A DNA stretch of 64,000 bases from Owenia fusiformis (GCA_903813345.2 CAIIXF020000003.1:7339815-7403814), one strand, 5' to 3'. Positions 43,551-56,673 are shown, numbered from the stretch's first letter. The notes: generated from the sequence alone by a model not told the origin. A program made the numbers and translations.

Positions 43551-44110
43551 CATTGTTACCCATTCTAGTTCAATGGTTCTACTTTCAAACAGAATTAATG
43601 GAGACGACTGATAAGTGATAACAATGTTGAAGACAGGCCTTAATTTACAGGCTCACTTATTTTTGTCATTGTTACCCATTCTTGTTCAATGGTTCTACTT
43701 TCAAACAGAATGAAGGCGACTGATAAGTGATAGCAATGTTGAAGATAGGCCTTAATTCACAGGCTCCCTTTACACTTGGCATTGTTACCCGTTCTTGTCC
43801 AACGGTTCTACTTTCAGACAGAATGGAGGCGATTGATAAGTGATAACAATGTTGAAGATAGGCCTTAATTTACAGGCTCACTTATATTTGTATTGTCAGC
43901 CATTCTTGTTCAGTGGTTCTACTTTCAAACAGAATGGAGGCGACTGATAAGTGATAGCAATGTTGAAAATAGGCCTTAATTCACAGGTCATTTTGTATTT
44001 GACATTGTTACCCATTCTTGTCCAACGGTTCTACTTTCAAACAGAATGGAGGCGATTGATAAGTGATAGCAGTGTTGAAGGTCTTAAGGTCACACGACGG
44101 AATATTATTC
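43551..44110 (-). repeat. Five tandem copies of the P450 stop-codon region
   Basis: Units start at about 43551, 43667, 43780, 43891 and 44003, 111-116 bp apart. On the minus strand each reads like the end of the P450 coding sequence (..ITYQSPPFCLKVEPL.KNG-stop) plus about 50 nt of flank. Only the unit at 44003-44110 is joined to the rest of the last exon. The other four lie in the 3' UTR or downstream. They are more diverged than the PRMT5 array. Confidence 0.85.
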
Positions 44111-47100
44111 TTGTTCGCGGGGACGAATCTCAATCTGTGCATCATATTTGAGACAAATAGAAAAATCCTGTCCATCCCTATTTTCTCGCCAAGACATGAT
44201 CTCTTTCCAACTCCAAAAGGGAATAATCTGCAATTCAAAATGAGGCTCGATGAATTATTTTAGAATGGCGATCACACGGTTCAAGACATACTTCATACGT
44301 ATGTTAGATTCATACTCCATATTAGAAAATGATACAATAAAAGCAATAATCTTGATATTTGAGCAATACTCTACTCGAGAAAGCAAAGTAAAAACAATGA
44401 TAATCATTCCTTGTGTAACCCTTTGCAAGGCTAGCAGTTTGCACTAGAATGGTAATAGTAAACTTACGATTTGACATCTGCTAGCTTGTAAGCTTTGCCA
44501 TCACTGTTCAAAAATCTCTCTGGCTTGAAAGTAAGCGGGTCAGTGAAGTAGCGAGGGTCATGATGGGCTGCCCATACGTTTGTCCAAATCTGTAATTTTG
44601 AATTCTCAAAGATTATATTATTTGTTAATCATTTTTAAGATGTGACTTTACTTAATATTTATAGAGGTAAGCCCGACACGTTGTCACTATGGTCAATGCT
44701 ACCTGCGTACTATACCCGGGGTACTATACACCATGATCTAAAACATCAACAAGTAAAAATCTATACCTTGGTTTCTTTTTGATGTTTTGTGTATCACTCT
44801 CAGCCATGTGTAATAAATTAATGTTTTGATAACCTCCAGCTGCATAGCTAGAGGTTACTGAAACAAGGGTCAAAACAAGTCCTCTTTCTTTCCCAGGAAG
44901 GAAGGCTTTGCCCCTAATGCGGTGGGTCAACAGTGAATTATTACTTTTAGAATTCATTTTTAGATAAGCAAAATTTAGACATTGCCAGGACATACATTTA
45001 ACCATGCCTCTCAAAGCCAAGGTTAGGGAAGAAGGAGTATCTAGAATCCAAGAGGGAAAGAAAGGAACTGCTGCAAACTACTTTTGACAACACAACCAAA
45101 ATTAGAACTAAAATCCCATCTTCACTAATCTCACTTTCTCTTTCATTTTAGCCAACAGGTAAATCGTAGGTATTTTATCCGAGAATTGTGACTCTTAATG
45201 ACTTATAACACATTGATTTCGTAACTCACTTCAAGAAATAGGTCGTGATAACTTTTACTCTGCTACATGTAATAAAAACGTTAACGCGTGAGTATCAATA
45301 GGACTACACAAAACTGATTGCTTAACAAAATAATGTACATGCAAGTGGATACCTGTGTGTCTTTGGGTATTTTATATCGCCTGAGAGTTGTATTACATGT
45401 GGTCTTATGGGCAACGCCCAATGGAGCTGGGGACATGAATCGAAAGTTCTCCAATATTACTGCCTCTGTGAAGGGCAGTTTTTCACGGTCAGCGAGAGTT
45501 GGAGATTTATCTGCAGGGATTGCAGCTTGTATCTCCGCAATAAGTCTCTCTTGGACATCCGGGTAATTAAGCATAAGCAGAATGAAACAGTCAAGGTGTG
45601 CTTTGGTAGTCAAAGTACCTGGAACAGCGATAACATCACAACGATTGTAAAATGACATTAATAATTTATGTACTGGTTGGAAAAGACCTGGAAACTCTTA
45701 TGCCATTTCCTCATACATTTGTCATTTCAGGACATAACTCCCTGATATTTTACATATTTGTACATCATTCAGTTTCCTATCTGCCTATTTTATTTCACGG
45801 CCATCAGATTAATAACAGCACTTTAAAGAACATGCCCTGGTGGCTGCAGGGAAACCTGCATACATCGTCCAAAATGTCCCTACGTGTGGGGATATGGCAG
45901 AGATAGAGTGTATGAGAATGACCTGAGGACAATTGTAGACCTCAAAAGTGAGACCATCCGTGTCATTCAGGCCATACCTGCTGAGGAATGCATTCGGCTC
46001 ATTGACAACTGGCAGATTTGCCCACAACGCATCGATGGCCAAACCTGACGCATGTTGTTCAAAGTGCTGTAACATTGTGACTATCACCCTGATGGTCATG
46101 CAATCTGGTAGGGTGGTAGGAAATTTGATTCTGTACAAATGTGTGAAATATCAGGGAGTAATTCTAAAAACGACAAAGATATGAGCAAAATGCAGGGTTT
46201 CCGTTTTTGACCACCCTGTACAAATCCCAGTCATAATATTTGGGAGGCTTACTTGAGAAGAAGGGGAAATGGGATACGATAAAAATATTGATCTCACCCA
46301 AACGATATCTCTTGGCTATATGATTGCCCGTATATTTTCATCAATATAAACCAAAAATGCGACGAGAGACGGGAAGGGCAAAATATCTAAACGCTACTTC
46401 TTGGTTATTCGATTGGCCATATATTTTTACCAATATGAATCAACGACGAGGGGCGAGAAATGCAACATAACTTGTCCAAACAATACTTCTTGGCTGTATG
46501 GTTGTCCAGATGTGTCAAACCGATATGAACCAGAACTTCGACCAAGGACGAGGAACTGGCAAATTTTTAAACAATGGAGAGTTTCACCTGCTACAGCGGT
46601 TTCAAAGAGTACACCGTTGACATTGTCCATATCTATGAGTCCATCATCGTAAGCTGTCAGTAGTACGCCTAATACAGTTGTTATGGATTTGGTATCATTC
46701 GAGTTTGATTCTTCGGACTGGAACGTGATAAAAAATACTTCACGTGAGATCACCATCACGTGACCATTTATAATTATATATACGTAGTTTTGTAAAATTC
46801 CCCAAATTGTACATGCCGTTAAATGACAGTATAGTAGTGTTAAAAGGTTAAAAAGAGAAAATATATCACTATTTAAAATATTTATAACTTTTATTATCAA
46901 AAACATGTAAATTGGTCCGTTTTTGTCATTTAAACCCAGAAGTATTAATCAATTCGCATAAATAAAATTGTTTTTTTCTGTGAACTAAATTCACATCTTT
47001 TTATTAGACTCCAGATTGAAAATCTGGAGTCTATTGTTTTTGCCTGTTTTCTTATTATTCTTCTTTATCTTTCTTTCTTTCTTCTTCCTCCTAACAGATT

Positions 47101-50100
47101 TTCTCTCCAACTATAACATCTTACTTAATCTAACTTACATGGTTAACTAAAGACTGTATCCGGCTTTCTGGGAAATTATGTCAAATTTTTATCTAGGTCA
47201 AAGGTCAAGAACTAGGTCAAATCCTACATTTTCAACATTCTTCATCATATCTTCGTCAATATTCTTCGTAACTCCTTCATCTTTTTTTCATCGTGTAGCT
47301 TAGAAAAAGCCGAATCAAAGATATGACATCAGAATTTTGATTACTCTTACCGATTTTGAGATATGGCGTCCGGAAAGTAGGCCAGAACAAAAGGTTCTCC
47401 AAATTCAACTTTGAGTTATGAAATAAGTGTAGAATGATCTCAGGAATCCGAATCCGCAAACCAAATTTGGATCGGACTTCCGGTTCGGAAGTTATGGCGT
47501 TTTGAAAGCTCAAAAATCTCTAAATTTGGTGCCTATGTTAAGTCAATGGGAAAAAAGACTTTTTCGAAGTGTAAAATACAAGATATAGACTGAGTACAGC
47601 TAAACATAATGAATGCTTATAAAAGAAGGGGACCTCAAAAGCCAGTTAGTTTCAAAATTTGGACACCAAAATGCCTAGGTCAAAATCTAGGTCAAATTCA
47701 TAGTTTTTCCTTATTTTTACGATTCTGACACTACACTTTAATAATTTACTTCAAAATTTTGTATACAGGTAGCAAAGAGTGTGCTAATAGTGTTAGCCTT
47801 TTGCCGTCAGAAAGTATTTTGACCCACTTTTGAGATATGGTGTCCGAAAAGTAGGTCAAAATAAAAAGTACTCCAAATTTAACATATGAGCTATGAATTA
47901 AGGGTAGAATTTTCCTAGGAATCCGAATCTGCAAACCAAATTTCAATCCGACTTTCGGTTCGGAAGTTATGGCGTTTTGAAAGCTCAAAAATCGCTAAAT
48001 TTGGTGTCCCATGTTATGTCAATGAGAAAAAAGATTTTTTGAAGTGTAAAATACCAGATATAAACTGAGTACAGTTTAACATTCTGAAAGGCTATAAAAG
48101 AAGGGGACCTCGAAGGCTATCTAGCTTTAAAATTTGGACACCAAAATGCCTAGGTCAAAATCTAGGTCAAATTCATAGTTTTTCCTTATTTTTGCGATTC
48201 TGACACGACACTTTAATAATTTACTTCAAAATTATGTATACAGGTAGCAAAGAGTGTGCTTATAGTGTTAGCCTTCTGCCGTCAGAAAGTATTTTGACCC
48301 ACTTTTGAGATAATGTGTCCGAAAAGTAGGTCAAAATAAAAAGTTCTCCAAATCTAACGTATGAGTTATGGATTAAGGGTAGAATTTTCTCAGGAATCAG
48401 AATCTGCAAACCAAATTTCGATCCAACTTCTGGTTAGATAGTTATAGCGGTTTGAAGTCTCGAAAAGTCGATATGATGATATTCCCATGTTAAGCCAATG
48501 GAGTCGAAGATAACATTCTTAAGAGTTGTCTAAATGTCTATATTCTAGCTGACTCAGCTTATTCTGAATGACTCAGCTTACAAGTATTTGGATGACTCAG
48601 CTTAAAAAAAGTCTGAAATCTGGAGTCTTAAATTGAACTTGTTCAATTTACATGTCTAGTTTTTTTTCATATCGTACCTTGGATCTATATCTGTCAATCC
48701 ATGTCTTACAGCTGTCACAGCCAGCTTTGTTCATTTCCATTAAAACTCTGTAAGACTTTGTGCCAAAGTGACGCAGCCATGGGAAGATGTCCAACTCCTG
48801 GCCACTCCCTTGTGCCATGTGTTCCATTCCACGTTGCATCTTCTCTACAGCGACGAAATCATCCTCTATGAAGTCCACATTTTCTCCAAGCATCTGTCAT
48901 TTACAATAAACTAAGTACGTTAAGGAACTGGGTTAAATTCGGCATGGAGCATCGGTTTCTCTGTATTATGTACAGTATATTGTGTTACATTGAAGAGATT
49001 TGAATGCAAGTAGATCAAGGGTGATGTATTCACTAAATCTGCGGTAGTTTTTTTTGCGAAGGGACATGGAGGGCAAAGTAAATTTAATTTTCATCAAGAC
49101 ACACAGTGATACATATCGCACTTTAAATAGCAAAATTTACCCAATGCTCCACACACCTTATCCGATTTTGAAACTAGTCTCCTTTTGCATCTGTAAAAAC
49201 TTCAAACTGAACAGTTTAACAGTTAACGTTTTTGGAATTTTGAAGACAAGAACTGATTTAAGTCTCGAACTATAGAAAAAACATTAAAAATTGCTCTTTT
49301 CAGATCCCATTGGGTCTCCGAAAGGACGAGTGGCTTTAAGACCCTATATTAGCCCCCAAGATATCTAGAAAAAACTGTATAGGATATCAAAGAATAGACT
49401 TTGTTTGATAACCACATCCAAAAATTAGGTCATTCTGACATTTATATTTCAAAATATAGGTCATTCTATTAACATGTATAAAATGACCTTTTCAAGGAAA
49501 AATCATTTTTTCACATCATTATTGTCAATGTTTCTATTTATTATCAAAGTTATCATTATTTTCAGTCATTTAAGACTTTTCAATTGATCCTGTTGCTATT
49601 ATCTTACATAATAGTGACAAAGCATATTGGGCAACATTCGAAAACATATAGAATATAACAAGTCAAAATACAAACAAAATATTGAAAAGTGATCTTCTTT
49701 ATACTTCATTTAGAACAATTGTCTACAAAAAAAGTTTGCGAAACTATGTAAGAAAAGAATATTGTGTTTTTTTAAATTTACATCATAATGAGAAAGAACA
49801 AGGGACAACATTTAAAAACACATGAAGTAATTAACAAGTCAAAAATGCATATCAATCAATTGTATATTGATCTGCTTCCTTGAGATCATTTGCACATAAT
49901 ATGTAGTTTGTGGCAGTAAAATACTGAATTTATTATTTCACATCACAGTGAGGAAGCACAAAGAGCAACATTTGAAAACACATGGACTTTACATAACTGT
50001 TGAAGAGCAAATTCATGAGTTTGTTCATTATAATAAGGGATTCTCTGAGCTATCATCATCTTCTTCAGATGACAACATTTCATACATATCTTTCGATTTT

Positions 50101-53024
50101 AAAATGTCAAACTCCGTGCATTTCTTTTTGCTTTTATACCCCTTGTGCCTACAGCCCTACTCCCAACAAGGCATGTACAACACCATCCAGTGATTGCAAC
50201 AATACTATTACATACATCTGGATCTGGGTTATACTCCACCCATGTATAATGAGATTTAGAGGACACAAACCGATTACTGGACTTTCACACAAATTAGGCC
50301 ATATGTATTTCTTTTAACAATGATGGTATATTTCCCATCTACTTGAAGATGGTCATCTGTGCATCGTTTAAATTGGTTGGCTTGATCTCAAGAGAGTCTA
50401 CTATGATTTAGATGTAACCCTCTTGTCTCCATACAGGGGGTACTGGGAGATTGCAGTTCACTCATGCAGTTCCATTTGCTTTGGGTATTTTATTAGCAAA
50501 TGTCGTTTTTTCCGCCTACTGATTGTGACTTACAGTATATTTCTTCTGTACAATAAAGTTGTACAACAATCATCTCATATGAATGTATTGAAAGGAATTG
50601 CATGTTATTATGTTGCTTAGAGCCATGGTAAAGATATATGCTTCTCAAGAGGTCATGCTCCAGTGCAAGCATACTGTACATAATAGTTCATGAAAAGATC
50701 ATATGAATAAAGAAAATATACTCAAATATATAAAACACAACTGTCACAATCATTCTAAGGATTTTCAAAATGGCTGACATCATTTTATTTCATGCTGAAA
50801 ATTGCAGAAGAGTTCCATTTTTTGCACAACGCTTGGTCCTTACATAGATTTTTACATATCTCAAGAAGTACCTTAGAGGTACACTATTCCCTCAATACAT
50901 ATAACTTTCTAGGTAACACCCCAGTCACATTTCCTACGGCGACCTTGCGGTCTATCATTTCTGCGGCCAGTAGCTTTTCTACGCTCGCCGCAGAATTTCT
51001 GCGCTCTCATACTTTTGCAGTCACATTTCCCACGGCAGCCGCACGGTGAATTTTAAATTTCTATTGATAAATAATAGTTTTTTTCATTTTATTTACATCA
51101 GGACAATTTATAAATGTTATTCAAAGTGCTAGGATGTAATATCAAATGAAAAGTGATCGTGAAACATTGACAAATAATGATTCAATCTTGTTGAGCCAGT
51201 TGATTTCTAAGGGGACCTCAGAAATGAACAAATATTATAACTCCGAGTTATAATTTCTACGCCTTCCCTGCGGCCTGTAAAAATCTGCATACGCCGTACG
51301 GAGGCCGCAAGGCGAGCGTAGTTTTTCTACGCTCGCCGCAGAAATTCACCGATTTAATTGTTCTGCGGTCGACTTGCGGCCGCCGTGCGACAAATGTGAC
51401 TGGGGTGTGACACCCCAGTCACATTTTCTACGGCGACCTTGCGGTCTATCATTTCTGCGGCCAGTAGCTTTTCTACGCTCGCCGCAGAATTTCTGTGCTC
51501 TCTAATTTTTGCAGTCACATTTCCCACGGCAGCCGCACGGTGAACTTTAAATTTCTATTGATAAATAATAGTTTTTTTCATTTTATTTACATCAGGACAA
51601 TTTATAAATGTTATTCAAAGTGCTAGGATGTAATATCAAATGAAAAGTGATCGTGAAACATTGACAAATAATGATTCAATCTTGTTGAGCCAGTTGATTT
51701 CTACGGGGACCTCAGAAATGAACAAATAGTATAACTCCGAGTTATAATTTCTACGCCTTCCCTGCGGCCTGTAAAAATCTGCATACGCCGTACGGAGGCC
51801 GCAAGGCGAGCGTAGTTTTTCTACGCTCGCCGCAGAAATTCACCGATTTAATTGTTCTGCGGTCGACTTGCGGCCGCCGTGCGACAAATGTGACTGGGGT
51901 GTTAGAACCAAGCGTTATATGAACAAAGCAAGAGTTTATCATGACCTTCCTCTATCAAAAAGAAGTAGGTCAACACAATTGCAAACAAAACTAATCCCTA
52001 CTCAATGACTATTGAAATATGACTATTTATATGTACAAAATATAAATCCAATGAGTGTATAAAGTGACACAATCAAACAATGGGACATCTGCCAAGTTGG
52101 GTTTATACATTCTGGAGACATTTTCTGAGACTGATAAAAAATTCACATTTTCACAGGAAGTGATACATACCTCCCAAATCAACCAAAATATACTTATATC
52201 AGGAATCTTGAATGCTTTTTATTGCTATTTCTTGAAAATATACATACTTATCTACAATTTGATCCTACATATCAAGGATATTAACGACATTGCATTTTTC
52301 AAAAAATGTTAAGTGACCCCAGTGGTGTCTATAGCCATTCGTTCTTTAATTAATAATCACGTTTTGACCACTGAGGGTTAACTAAAGGTTAAATCTTAGG
52401 TCAGATTTAAACTCCTGACTTTTCAATAATTAAAAAAACTTAATTAATGAACAATGCCGAACGCTAAAAGTGATTGAAACTTACCAGATTCATAATGAAT
52501 TTCGTGATACATCGGTCTAAGGGTATGATTGGATTAAACGCTTCGCCATTGTGTGACAAAAACTCTGTAATGCATTCTTCAATCGATTCCAGAGATATAT
52601 CAACTATACGATCAGATGCTTCTCCATACTGTTTGAGTCCTCGTACAGTAAGTTTTCGCATAAGCTTAAGCGATTGGTTGAAGTCTTGAAAGAGTATAGC
52701 TTTATCGCCACCAGGAATTGAAAGAGTGAAACGCCAAGATTTTGGTCGACCTGCAAAATCATCTGACCTAGTCATCATGATCGTTTCATAATCGCTACAA
52801 ACAACAACTTCTTCTCTGAAAAGTTGGAGTTTAAAAACATTTCCGAATTCCTTCGCCCATTCTTGAATCTGAATATATGGTAGGTCTTTGGAGAGTTGTA
52901 GCGCATTTCCTATTAAAGGAATGCCTTTTGGTCCAGGTATGTCTATCTTCCGCCATCTGAATAGGAATGCAATTAGAAAAAATATTCCTACAACTAATGA
53001 GCCTGTGATTAGTACAGCTGCCAT
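44008..53024 (-). CDS. Cytochrome P450, CYP2-like clan, atypical I-helix
   Basis: Exons in transcript order: 53024-52485, 48893-48678, 46717-46588, 45618-45353, 44589-44468 and 44227-44008. GT-AG borders and phases agree; 497 residues. Residues 4-22 form a membrane anchor, followed by basic residues and the PGPKG hinge (30-34), as in ER P450s. The K-helix ExxR is E352-R355 (ILENFRF), PERF is at 407-410, and the heme loop FPFGVGKRSC puts the thiolate at Cys436. Two departures: the oxygen-activation motif reads AGTLTT (295-300) with Leu in place of the acid, and the C-helix WxxxR is LxxxR (119-123). Substrate unknown. These changes suggest altered oxygen chemistry or a non-monooxygenase role (inference). 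The frame is open 29 codons upstream of the chosen ATG; I chose MAAVLITG because it gives a normal anchor. A head-to-tail paralog is at 61059. Confidence 0.93.
45673..46218. mobile_element. TA-flanked inverted-repeat element in P450 intron 3
   Basis: The right end ttgaccaccctg|TA and the more diverged left end TA|ctggttggaaaag have arms of about 100 bp (actccctgatatttcacaca against actccctgatattttacata). A 110-codon open frame inside has no recognised domain. Confidence 0.68.
46296..46560. repeat. Three tandem intronic units of about 88 bp
   Basis: Units begin near 46298, 46388 and 46475: ctt.ttggctatatgattg followed by atattt..accaatat and gacgag..gggcaaaat. The paralog has a single equivalent unit at about 62703-62800, next to the same exon. 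Confidence 0.7.
47007..48627. mobile_element. 1.6-kb TTA-flanked element with internal direct repeats
   Basis: It begins TTA|gactccagatt and ends aatctggagtc|TTA (duplication at 47004-47006 and 48628-48630). The left end itself forms a hairpin (gactccagatt gaa aatctggagtc). The inside holds two to three direct repeats of about 475 bp with the words caggtagcaaagagtgtgct and ggttcggaagttatggcg. A three-base TTA duplication fits PIF/Harbinger-like elements (inference). Lies in P450 intron 2. Confidence 0.75.
49604..49985. repeat. Three degenerate direct repeats of about 165 bp
   Basis: acat.ata.tga.aaagca and caacattcgaaaacatat or close variants recur at about 49604, 49781 and 49940, with aacaagtcaaaa after the first two. 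In P450 intron 1. Confidence 0.55.
50916..51408 (+). mobile_element. 493-bp GC-rich-ended MITE, dimer copy 1
   Basis: Ends acaccccagtcacatt and aatgtgactggggtgt. The subterminal parts are rich in ctacgctcgccgcag words in both orientations, and the middle is AT-rich. It is followed after one base by copy 2. Confidence 0.88.
51410..51902 (+). mobile_element. 493-bp MITE, dimer copy 2
   Basis: Same length, same orientation and nearly the same sequence as copy 1, with roughly ten differences. The pair is flanked by TA (left) and TA (right), with a single g between the copies. Confidence 0.88.
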
Positions 53025-54118
53025 CTTGCAACTATCTCGTGCAAGTGGTAAGAACATACGTACATGACGAAAATTGTCTAAAAGACACGTTTTAACTGTC
53101 TGGTGGGTCAAGGTTCGTCGTAAACGATCATACTAAACGCTTAACATTTTAGGTTAACACAATCTGACCTAATATCCGATCTGACTGTATAAACTTCAAC
53201 TTCATCTATTGTAACATGTACGTACGCTTCTACTTCATGGGCTATTCATTTTTCTCATGGTTTTAAATGGAACAAATTGACAAGGCTTACTTTTTATAGT
53301 GATCATATACTCCAAGTCCACAGAAGGAATCAGAAATCAAAACTGTTCTCGATGTAAGACCAATATATGATGATTTTCAGATCTATTGAATCAAATAAAT
53401 ATTTACCCGAATTGGCCACTTTGTATGAACCTAGAAATAATTAATTACATACTGGCACATTGGAATAATATTGGAATAATATTTTCATTTAGTTTGGTAT
53501 ATATTTGTGACGAAGTCATAGTTGACCTCATTGATCATGATGATTATTACGCGTTGCTTTTCCTTAACTGACAATTCCGTCGCTACTACCCGTTCGATTA
53601 AATTGCAAACACGTGAAATGAGTAGTTGAAGATACCACTCACAGATGATACACATTTTCATATAATTCTACTCTATGTCTACACAAATAATACCTTAAAA
53701 TTGTGATACTAACTTTTTTCATTTTTGGTAGGATTGTTTTTTCCTTTTCGGCATATAGATTCTGCTATATTTTGGCCTATTACTTCGTTTAGGGTGTGTT
53801 GACCGTAAAGAATTCACTCTACATTTACAAGTAAGTCATATTTTGACACGGCGTACTAGCTAGATCTTTGATGAAACTATAATACTGGTTTGTAATGTTA
53901 GTATTCCGGACAGGTTCAATGATGCAGTCATTTTTTCACCATTGTTGCAATTACCACAAACAAGCATATTCACTGAAATTTTTACAATTTATTTTCGAGG
54001 CAATTTCCAACACGAAGATTAAATATTTGATAATAATTTGTAGTCTTATGATTTCAATAGGCACTTTTGACAAATGTCACTCAGTAGAATACTGAGAAAG
54101 TGTTTTGCTTGAACAATA
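53025..54118. promoter_or_regulatory. Upstream flank of the complete P450 gene
   Basis: 5' UTR and promoter are expected at its left edge. No binding motif that I would defend, and no other gene. Confidence 0.3.
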
Positions 54119-56673
54119 GGGTGGTCCAAAATATGGCGAAAAACCAACTTTCTTTCGGATCATCTTCCTCATTTGACTTACTGTTGTCCATGACCTAAAA
54201 CACCTGCACACCAAATTTTGAGACCCAAATCCCATGGGAAATTTACCCACGCGTCGACTGAAAAATTCGGTTATTTCATGATTTTTTGCTATTTTCGATA
54301 AATTGCCATCTCCTTTTTCCTGGTATAAAATGTTTCTATTTTTTCATAATAAACATTTTTGTAGGACTCTTTATTACTTAATAATACTAGGAGCCAAAAC
54401 ACCAAATTTTGAGACCCAAATCCCATGTGAAATTTACCCATGCTTTGACTGAAAAATTGTGATTTTCACAGTTTTGTCCGATTTTCAATAGATTACTGTC
54501 TCCATTTTCCTGGTATAATATGTTTTTATTTTTTCATAATAAATATTTTTGGATGACTCTTTATTACTTCATAATACTAGGAACCCATACACCAAATTTT
54601 GAGACCCAAATCCCATGGGAAATTTACCCATGGTTTGACTGAAAAATTGTGATTTTCACATTTTTTCCGATTTTCAATAAATTGCTGTCTCCATTTTCCT
54701 GGTACGATACGTGTATGTTTTTATAATAAACATTTTTGAGGACTCTTTATTACTTCATAATACTAAAAACCCATACACCAAATATCCACCAAATTTTGAG
54801 ACCCAAATCCAATGAGAACGTTACCCATGCTTTGACTGAAAACTGGTGCTTATGATAACTTATGATGTCTGTTTTAGGGGCATAATATGTTAATAAACAT
54901 TATGGTAATTCCTTCTTAACCCAAAGAAACACCTAAATATCAAGACTTTAAGTCTTATTGAAAGGTGACAAATTCAGTAGTTTGGGGAAAATTTAGGATC
55001 TTTTACTTGTACATTTATATACTGTGGTTAATATTAAGAAGTGATGACTCGACAGCAACTCAAATGCCTTGAAGATTTGGTTTGTTGGTTTCAGTAGGGA
55101 TACATCACAGGACTTTGTTTGGATTTGTGTGAGATGTCATATTCTTTCTCACATCTTTGCAGGGTAAGGTCAAATATCAAATCTGATTTTCTTTGGAGAA
55201 ATGATTTTTTGATTGATCAATGTATCAATGGCATGGTCTCTGTTGTAACCAGTAAGCCTGTACCAAATCTTCAAGGGATTCGAGCTTCCACTGAGCTTTG
55301 TCATTTCTCTGAAAATGTTCATGCCCTGAAAGTACACAATGTAGAAGATAGGAAGAGCAATGAGAAACACTTAAGGTAATTCTGTATGTTCAGAAATTTT
55401 AAGTGGAGTCCAATGTTATTTCTGGAACTCATTCCATACTTGGTCAGCTCTTTCAATTTTACACTGAGTTCAAATATGTATTTAGATTATTAGTTGATGG
55501 TTAGTAATTTTCTATAATGTACTATGTGCTATGTTTATACACTGTTTGTGCATCTGAATGGAATGAGTTATGTGTTCCTGAAAAAACACGGGGCTCCAAT
55601 TAGGAAGCCATTAAAACTGAAAATAAGGAATTACCTTAAAGTACTATATAACCATCTTTCACGATGTAACGTATGTAAGGCCAAACAGGATAATTAAGAC
55701 AACGTGTAATACAATTTATTACAAATTGCACATCACACAACAATGATATGGTGCTCTAAACAACAAAAATCAAAAGTATATGATCAAAGCAAACGTGAAT
55801 TTCCCATGGGGTTCAGGTCTAAACATTTGGTACATATTACATGTATGGGTTCCTAGTATTAAGAACGTATTAATGTCCTCCTAAAATGTTTAAAAACTAA
55901 ATATGAGATTAATGTTGATCTATTGAAAATAGGAGAAAATTCGCAGAAAATCACAAATTTTTGGTTGAAGCATTAATTAATTTCTCATGGGGCCAGGGTC
56001 TCAAAATTTGGTGCATATTTGGGGTATGGGTTCCTCGTATTATGAAGTAATAAAGAGTCCTCCCAAAATAATTATTATAAAAAATAGAAACATATAATAC
56101 CAGGAAAATAGAGATGTATTGTATTGTATATGAAATAACCCAATTTTTCAGTCGAAGCGTGGGTAAATTTCCCATGGGATTTGGGTCTCAAAATTTGATG
56201 TATGGGTTCCTAAGTATTATGGAGTAATAAAGAGTCATCCAAAAATATTTATTATGAAAAGACATCTACCATTCTATACCAGGAAAATGGAGATGGCAAT
56301 TTATCGAAAATAGCAAAAAATCATGAAATAACCGAATTTTTCAGTCGAAGCGTGGGTAAATTTCCCATGGGATTTGGGTCTCAACATTTGGTGTATTAGT
56401 TCCTAGTATTATGAAGTAATAAAGAGTCCTACAAAAATGTTTATTATGAAAAAATAGAAACATATTATACCAGGAAAAGGGAGATGACAATTTATCGAAA
56501 ATAGCAAAAAATCATGAAATAACCGAATTTTCAGTCGAAGCGTGGGTAAATTTCCCATGTGATTTGGGTCTTAAAATTTGGTGTGCAGGTGTTTTAGGTC
56601 ATGGACAACAGTAAGTGAAATGAGGAAGATGATCTGAAACAAAGTTGGTTTTTCGCCATATTTTGGACCACCC
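54119..56673. mobile_element. 2.56-kb foldback element with tandemly repeated arms
   Basis: The ends TA|gggtggtccaaaatatggcg and cgccatattttggaccaccc|TA are inverse. Each arm contains three to four units of about 190 bp built on ccaaattttgagacccaaat, cccatgggaaatttaccca and actctttattact. On the left these lie at 54211, 54402, 54592 and 54789; on the right they are inverted from about 55850 to 56590. The centre (about 54880-55840) has an 86-codon open frame at 55119-55379 without a recognised domain. Non-autonomous, Tc1/mariner-type TA ends. Confidence 0.85.

Noticed and set aside
45809-46138. 110-codon minus-strand open frame as a transposase gene
   Set aside because: It lies inside a short inverted-repeat element and shows no catalytic motif I can name.
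46427-46906. 159-codon minus-strand open frame as its own gene
   Set aside because: It is P450 exon 3 (46588-46717) with open intron sequence on both sides.
47277-47988. Two similar minus-strand open frames as a small gene family
   Set aside because: They are copies of the same internal repeat of a transposon and have no independent coding evidence.
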